A DNA stretch of 64,000 nt, from NCBI GenBank assembly GCA_963757125.1, contig CAVWQP010000009.1, forward strand, positions 372,001 through 436,000, given 5' to 3'. Below, one piece after another: positions 59,383-64,000 of the stretch (positions are counted from its first letter, which is position 1; each line of letters begins with the position of its first letter). Under the pieces are notes generated by a model, which had not been told where the DNA came from, did no database searches, and was given only the letters and a program-made list of their open reading frames with translations. Source of the DNA: CAVVSD01 sp963757125 (GTDB lineage: Bacteria > Actinomycetota > Thermoleophilia > Solirubrobacterales > Solirubrobacteraceae). A program made the position numbers and the translations under genes.

Positions 59383-61344
59383 GTGCTCAGGCCTCGTCGG
59401 CTCCTCCTGCTGTTCGCCCTCGGGGCGGCGTTCGCGGTCGTCCCGGACGACGCGATGGCGCAGGACTCCCTCGCGCCGGAGGGCGCGCTGCCGCACTGGA
59501 TCCCGAACGACGACTGGGTCTACGAGCACTGGCTGCCGTACGACGAGACCCGCCTGTACCGGCTGCTCGGCACCGACCGCGGCGGGATCTGGCGGTATCT
59601 GCGCGACGACGCCGTGCACGACCTCGCCCAGCTCGCGCACCGGCGCGGCATGTCCGCGGGCCGGCTGGCCGACCGGCTCGTGGCGCCGCGCAAGGGCCAG
59701 GTCTCCGCGGCGCGGTTCAAGCAGCTGCGGGCGCGCGCCTACCGGATCGTCATCCAGGGTCACCTCTCGCAGCACATCCACTTCCACTCGCTGCACCAGC
59801 GGACGATCCAGCGCCACGCGCCGTCGATCTTCGGAGTCTCGCCCGAGCGCTTCCGCGACCTGCGCGTCGAGGAGCACAGCCCGCTCGACATCGGGCGGAT
59901 GAACGGCCGCAGCGCCGTGTCGATGCGCCGGGCCTCGGTCGCAGCGCTGCGGCGCACCGTCGCCGGCGCCGTGCGCAATGGCTCGATGACACGCGCGCAG
60001 GGCGCGCGCCTGCTGCGCCGCCAGCTCGCCCAGCTGCCGCGCTGGCTCGGCCAGCGCCGCAACAACGGGCCGCCGCGGACGAGCGCCGCGGGCACGCCGA
60101 TCATGGCGATCGCCGACTGGGCGAACCACCCCTCGATCTCCGCCGACGGCATGCGCGTGGCGTTCGACCAGTACCGCTCGACGATCCCCGAGGCGCGCAG
60201 CCTGGGCGAGATCCGCGTGCTCGTCGCCGACCTCGCGGCCGGTGGCGCGCTCGCCGAGGCGAGCCACGCGGACGGGGTCATCCCCGGCAAGCCGCGCTCC
60301 GGCTACCACTCGCAGCTGTCCGCCGACGGGCGCAGCGTCACGTACGAGCTGGCCGACGGCAACATGAACTACGCCAAGCGCTACGGCGAGATGCGCGTCG
60401 ACCTGCGCGACCTGATCGCGGCGCGGACGATCTCCATCAGCCACCCGCTGGGCGTCCGCCACGAGCCGTCGCGGACCGCCTACAACCCGACGGTGTCCGG
60501 CGACGGGCAGCGCGTCGCCTACGAGGCCGCGACGCGGGACGGCTCCACTGCGCTCTGGCTGAGCGACCGCGGGACGGGCGCCTCGCAGCTCGTGGGCCGC
60601 GGCAGCGCGGGCGCGATCTACGAGCCGCGCCTCTCGGGCGACGGGCGGATCCTGGCGTTCAGCGCTGCCGACGCGGGGACGGACGGCCGCGCGCTCGTGT
60701 TCGTGCGCGACGTGGCGAACGGCGCGACGACGCTCGTCAGCCGGGCCGGCGCCGACGGCGCATCGGCCGACGACGACGCCTACGAGCCGTCGATCTCCGA
60801 CGACGGGCGCTACGTGGCCTTCACGAGCGCGGCGGGCAACCTCGGCGCCGACGGGCACCGCTCGCGCATCTGGGTCCGCGACGTGCAGAGCGGCAGCGTC
60901 GAGCAGATCAGCGGCAAGGGCTTCGCGTTCGACCCGTCGATCTCCGCCGACGGCAGGTTCGTCGCGTACGCCGAGCGCCCGACCGACGGGAGCGGGCGCG
61001 CCGATCCGGGCAAGGCGACGGTGTGGCTCTACGACCGCGCGACGCACACCACGACGCTGATCAGCCGGTCGGCCGGCGCGACGGCCGATCGCATCTCGGC
61101 CGAGCCGGCGGTCTCCTCGGACGGCACGCGGGTCGCCTTCACGTCGACCGCATCGAACCTCGACCGGCGCAAGCCCGCCGGCCTGACCGGCGTGTTCGTG
61201 CGCGACCTCCGCGCCGGGACGACGACGCTGCTCTCGACCCACGCACCGCGCACGGTGCCGCCCGTCCCGAAGGGCGCGCGGGCGGCGTCGGTCACGAGCG
61301 ACGCGGAGCACGCGCAGATGCTGTTCTGCGTGCTCGACGCCTGA
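59383..61344 (+). CDS. Secreted TolB/PD40-like beta-propeller protein
   Basis: A 653-residue protein. A signal peptide (1-25) precedes an Ala/Arg-rich helical region (about 45-230), then a C-terminal beta-propeller (about 245-650) of PD40 (TolB-like) blades: each has HPSISADGMRVAF, QLSADGRSVTYE, PTVSGDGQRVAYE, RLSGDGRILAF, PSISDDGRYVAF, PSISADGRFVAY and AVSSDGTRVAF. Such domains mediate protein interactions at the cell surface. GTG 59383 follows TAGCGT (59371-59376) by 6 bases. Partner unknown. Confidence 0.8.
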   Translation: MLRPRRLLLLFALGAAFAVVPDDAMAQDSLAPEGALPHWIPNDDWVYEHWLPYDETRLYRLLGTDRGGIWRYLRDDAVHDLAQLAHRRGMSAGRLADRLVAPRKGQVSAARFKQLRARAYRIVIQGHLSQHIHFHSLHQRTIQRHAPSIFGVSPERFRDLRVEEHSPLDIGRMNGRSAVSMRRASVAALRRTVAGAVRNGSMTRAQGARLLRRQLAQLPRWLGQRRNNGPPRTSAAGTPIMAIADWANHPSISADGMRVAFDQYRSTIPEARSLGEIRVLVADLAAGGALAEASHADGVIPGKPRSGYHSQLSADGRSVTYELADGNMNYAKRYGEMRVDLRDLIAARTISISHPLGVRHEPSRTAYNPTVSGDGQRVAYEAATRDGSTALWLSDRGTGASQLVGRGSAGAIYEPRLSGDGRILAFSAADAGTDGRALVFVRDVANGATTLVSRAGADGASADDDAYEPSISDDGRYVAFTSAAGNLGADGHRSRIWVRDVQSGSVEQISGKGFAFDPSISADGRFVAYAERPTDGSGRADPGKATVWLYDRATHTTTLISRSAGATADRISAEPAVSSDGTRVAFTSTASNLDRRKPAGLTGVFVRDLRAGTTTLLSTHAPRTVPPVPKGARAASVTSDAEHAQMLFCVLDA

Positions 61345-61375
61345 TCGCGCCCAGCCGCCGGTCCGTAGTCCGGGA

Positions 61376-62473
61376 GTGACTCCCCAGACACCACGACTCG
61401 CCGGCCGTCGGATCCTGGTGACCGGCGCGAGCTCCGGCGTCGGCCTGGAGGCGACCCGCCTGCTCGCGGCCGAGGGCGCACGGCTCGCGATCCTCGCGCG
61501 GGGCGGTGAGGCGCTGCGCAGGGTCGCCGCCGAGCACGCGCCGGATGCGCTCGTCCTCCCGGTCGACCTCACCGACCGCGTCGCCGTCGAGGATGCGGTC
61601 GCAGCGGCCGTCGACGCGCTCGGCGGTCTGGACGTCGTCGTCTCCAACGCCGCCTCCGCCGTCTTCGGGCACGTCCTCGAGGTCCACCCCGACGACTTCG
61701 ACCGCACCGTCGCCGTGACGTTCGGCGGCGCGGTCACGGTGATCCGGGCCGCGCTCCCGCATCTGCGCGCGACGCGCGGCACGATCGTCGCGACGGGCTC
61801 GCTCATGGCCCGCGTGCCGCTGCCGACCTGGTCCTCCTACAGCGCGGCCAAGCACGCGCTGCGCGGCTTCCTGAACAGCCTCGCCATCGAGGAGCGCGAG
61901 CAGGGCACGGGTGTCCGCGTGGCGATGGTCCACCCGGGCCCGATCGACACGCCGCTGTTCGCGCAGGCGTCGAGTGCGACCGGCCGCAAGCCGCGCGTCG
62001 CGCCGGACGCCTACTCGGCCGAGGTCGTCGCGCGGGCGCTCGTGGAGGTCACGGTGCAGCCGCGGCCGGAGGTCGTCCTGGGCGGCGAGACGCGCCTCAT
62101 CGACCTGGCGTTCGCGACGGTGCGCCCGGCGGCGGAGGCCGTCCTGCTCGGCATCGACCGCTGGTACCGCAGCGGCGACGAGGACGCGCCGCTGCCCGGA
62201 TCGCTGTGGGAGGCGCCGATCCTTCCGCAGGCGAGCGGCGGCATCCCTGCCCGCGACAGCCTCTTGGCGCCGCTGCAGCTCGGCCGCCGCCTCCTGCCGT
62301 CGCCGATGACGCCGCTGCGCGTCGCCCGGCACCTCGCGACCGCCGCGGAGCGCGGTCTGCGCATGGCCCGGGAGCTCACGCATCCGGTGCCCGAGCGACC
62401 CCGGCCTGCAACCGGCCTCGCATCCCGCGATGATGGCGTGCGACCGGCGCGGGCGGGGAAGGCCACCGTGTGA
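61376..62473 (+). CDS. Short-chain dehydrogenase/reductase
   Basis: A 365-residue SDR with an extended C-terminus. The NAD(P) motif is TGASSGVGLEA, NAASAVFG is the NNAG-type motif, and the catalytic Ser and Tyr-Lys are in ATGSLMARV and YSAAKHAL. The extra C-terminal 120 residues (about 245-365) resemble those of SDRs acting on lipids or ketones. GTG 61376 is used; the ATG options are far inside. Substrate unknown. Confidence 0.85.
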   Translation: MTPQTPRLAGRRILVTGASSGVGLEATRLLAAEGARLAILARGGEALRRVAAEHAPDALVLPVDLTDRVAVEDAVAAAVDALGGLDVVVSNAASAVFGHVLEVHPDDFDRTVAVTFGGAVTVIRAALPHLRATRGTIVATGSLMARVPLPTWSSYSAAKHALRGFLNSLAIEEREQGTGVRVAMVHPGPIDTPLFAQASSATGRKPRVAPDAYSAEVVARALVEVTVQPRPEVVLGGETRLIDLAFATVRPAAEAVLLGIDRWYRSGDEDAPLPGSLWEAPILPQASGGIPARDSLLAPLQLGRRLLPSPMTPLRVARHLATAAERGLRMARELTHPVPERPRPATGLASRDDGVRPARAGKATV

Positions 62474-62541
62474 GCGGTACATGCGTCCACTCGGACGGGT
62501 GGTGGCTTTACTCTTCTCGTGACGCACTTCTTCCAGGTGTG

Positions 62542-62964
62542 ATGACCATGCGGACCTCACCACTCGACATCGCAGGCGGCAGGGCAACGTGGGTCTCGCC
62601 CTCGATGGAGAGCGGCACCTGGCTCGAGTGGGCGCACGACGGCGAGCCGCCCGCACGCGTCCCGTTCGCGCAGCTGCGCTGGTCCGCCGACCTCCTCGCC
62701 GGCTCCGACGGCCCGATCTGGGCGCGCGAGCTGCCCACCGTGATCCAGTGGTACGACGACGAGGAGTCGTGGATCTTCCACGCGACGCGCTTGTCGACGC
62801 TGCACGATCTCCCGTGCGAGCCCTCGGGCCGCTGGTCGGTCTACCGCTGGGACGGGGAGTGGGTGGTCGACTACCACCACCAGGTCGCCTGCCACGGCGC
62901 CTCGATGCCGCTCATCGTCGCGCTCACCGCGGTCCTGGGCTGCGGCCCGACCGCGATCCGCTGA
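62542..62964 (+). CDS. Hypothetical protein, 140 residues, tryptophan-rich
   Basis: Not recognised. A soluble protein rich in Trp and Asp (RATWVSPSMESGTWLEWAHDG, IQWYDDEESWIFHAT, WSVYRWDGEWVVDYHH), suggesting a beta-rich ligand-binding fold. Start uncertain: ATG 62542 is used, ATG 62548 is possible, and GTG 62470 overlapping the SDR stop (GTGA) would give 164 residues in frame. TTTACT (about 62505) could be a -10 box. Confidence 0.55.
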   Translation: MTMRTSPLDIAGGRATWVSPSMESGTWLEWAHDGEPPARVPFAQLRWSADLLAGSDGPIWARELPTVIQWYDDEESWIFHATRLSTLHDLPCEPSGRWSVYRWDGEWVVDYHHQVACHGASMPLIVALTAVLGCGPTAIR

Positions 62965-62989
62965 GCCGAGCGCGCCGCCGGCGCTCTGC

Positions 62990-62995
62990 TACTAC
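62990..62995 (+). promoter_or_regulatory. -10 box of the FAD-dependent reductase gene
   Basis: TACTAC, 8 bases before the GTG at 63004. Confidence 0.35.
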
Positions 62996-63003
62996 CTCGT
63001 GCC

Positions 63004-64000
63004 GTGAGCGACCCCGACGTCATCGTCGCCGGCGCCGGCAACGCCGGCCTGTGCGCGGCGCACGCAGCCCGCGAGCGCGGGGCCCGCGTGCTCGTGCTCG
63101 AGAAGGCCGACCCCGCGTGGTCGGGCGGGAACTCGGCGTTCACCGCGGGGGCGATCCGCATCGCCCACGGCGGCCTCGAGGACGTCCGCGAGCTGCTCGC
63201 CGAGGAGCCGCTGCCGGACACCGATCTGGACCCGTACACCGAGGAGGACTTCCTCGGCGACATGCGACGCGTGACGCTCGGCCGCGGCGACCCCGCGATG
63301 GCCCGCGCGCTGGTCGGCGACTCGCGCGACGTCGTCCGCTGGCTCGCCGGGCACGGCGTGCGCTTCCGGCTCATGTACGAGCGCCAGAGCTACGAGGCCG
63401 ACGGGCGCCACCGGTTCTGGGGTGGCCTGGCCGTCGGCGCCGTGGACGGCGGGGCCGGGCTCATGGACGGGCACCGCGCGGCGGCATCGGGCTCGGGGAT
63501 CGAGCTGCGTCACGAGACGGCGGTCGAGGACCTGCTGCGCGGCGCGGACGGCCGCGTCGCGGGCGTGGTGGCGCGGTCGGCGGACGGCACGCGGTCCGAG
63601 CTGCGCGCGCGGGCGGTGGTCCTCGCGGCCGGGGGCTTCGAATCCGACCCGCGCCTGCGCGCCGCGCACCTGGGCCCGAACTGGGACGTCGCGAAGGTCC
63701 GCGGGACGCCGAGCAACACGGGCGAGGTGCTCGAGGCCGCGCTGCGTCACGGCGCGCAGGCCTACGGGCACTGGAGCGGCTGCCACGCGATCCAGTGGGA
63801 CGCGGGCGCGCCGCCCACCGGCGACCTCGAGATCACGAACCGCTTCTCACGCCAGTCCTATCCCGTCGGGATCGTCGTGAACAGGCGCGGCGAGCGCTTC
63901 CTCGACGAGGGGGAGGACTTCCGCAACTACACCTACGCGAAGTTCGGCGCGCGGGTCCTCGAGCAGCCCGAGGGCGTCGCCGCGCAGGTCTTCGACGCCA
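63004..64000 (+). CDS. FAD-dependent oxidoreductase (fumarate reductase/tricarballylate dehydrogenase-like), partial
   Basis: The 3' end is cut by the right edge of the window; 332 codons are visible. The N-terminus has the FAD dinucleotide fold VIVAGAGNAGLCAAHAARERG and the ribose-binding glutamate in VLVLEKA. SGGNSAFTAG, the substrate-domain start and VVLAAGGFESDP match flavoprotein subunits of the FrdA/SdhA superfamily, closest by eye to tricarballylate dehydrogenase TcuA. It may reduce or oxidise a dicarboxylate or enoate. Starts at GTG 63004. Confidence 0.8.
   Translation, partial: MSDPDVIVAGAGNAGLCAAHAARERGARVLVLEKADPAWSGGNSAFTAGAIRIAHGGLEDVRELLAEEPLPDTDLDPYTEEDFLGDMRRVTLGRGDPAMARALVGDSRDVVRWLAGHGVRFRLMYERQSYEADGRHRFWGGLAVGAVDGGAGLMDGHRAAASGSGIELRHETAVEDLLRGADGRVAGVVARSADGTRSELRARAVVLAAGGFESDPRLRAAHLGPNWDVAKVRGTPSNTGEVLEAALRHGAQAYGHWSGCHAIQWDAGAPPTGDLEITNRFSRQSYPVGIVVNRRGERFLDEGEDFRNYTYAKFGARVLEQPEGVAAQVFDA

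Noticed and set aside
59347..61806. An 819-codon open frame on the minus strand.
   Set aside because: It is the shadow of the PD40 propeller and SDR genes: low-complexity Arg/Ala/Val-rich translation with no recognisable fold, while the opposite strand gives clear domains.
1..64000. CRISPR array, tRNA, rRNA, insertion sequence or prophage.
   Set aside because: Looked for regular spaced repeats, tRNA cloverleaf sequences, transposase motifs and phage structural genes in the translations; none was found.

Overview
The window is a dense, very GC-rich bacterial chromosome segment. It has short intergenic gaps, many 4-base ATGA/GTGA gene overlaps, many GTG starts, and many promoters whose -10 box sits 6-9 bases before the start codon (leaderless mRNAs). 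Together with CHAD proteins beside a polyphosphate kinase, actinobacterial-type 11-bp PHO boxes, MMPL transporters and a PHP-glycosyltransferase fusion, this points to an actinobacterium, most plausibly class Thermoleophilia (Solirubrobacterales-like). The lineage is an inference from gene content; no rRNA or other decisive marker is present. I see no tRNA, rRNA, CRISPR array, insertion sequence or prophage. No gene-free stretch exceeds about 220 bases.

Layout. 1-4.7 kb (minus): two tandem PQQ-type sugar dehydrogenases, a zinc metallopeptidase, an NlpC/P60-like wall hydrolase and an unknown protein. 4.8-7.1 kb: a receiver-GGDEF-EAL protein and a GNAT acetyltransferase. 7.1-8.75 kb: an ABC-2 exporter. 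8.8-13.8 kb: a polyphosphate operon (Ppx/GppA, two half-CHAD proteins, Ppk1, an HD-type protein). 13.9-21.2 kb: an MHS transporter with a structured leader, an ABC-F ATPase, a zinc ribbon protein, an MBL hydrolase, an amidase and a MetE/UROD-like protein. 21.2-23.3 kb: a P450 and a lipoprotein. 23.5-26.8 kb: an APC permease embedded in an operon of small membrane proteins. 26.9-35.1 kb: MMPL transporter, APH-like kinase, gamma-glutamyltranspeptidase, GH5 glycosidase, GreA and a GT2 glycosyltransferase. 35.2-38.4 kb: DHH pyrophosphatase and a second ABC exporter.

38.4-48.6 kb is a phosphate-starvation island: SnoaL-like protein, PHP-GT4 glycosyltransferase, DUF2334 deacetylase-like protein, DUF47 PhoU-like protein, an orphan winged-helix regulator, pstSCAB, phoU and a PhoB-like response regulator. 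Three arrays of 11-bp repeats of the GGTCACA/GTTCACA type lie in front of the glycosyltransferase, the orphan regulator and pstS. Together these suggest phosphate uptake coupled to membrane lipid or cell-envelope remodelling.

48.6-64 kb: small membrane proteins, a three-gene TadE-like operon ending in an unusual TadE/VanY/lytic-transglycosylase fusion, a Uma2 nuclease-fold protein, two paralogous small proteins, an EamA transporter with a divergent LysR, a second MMPL transporter, secreted proteins including a PD40 propeller, an SDR, and a partial FAD-dependent reductase.

Several conserved genes (ppk1, the HD protein, the MetE-like gene, pstC, pstA) need one-base frame corrections to read through. 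Because they affect unrelated housekeeping genes, assembly or base-calling indels are the simplest explanation, but real lesions cannot be excluded.
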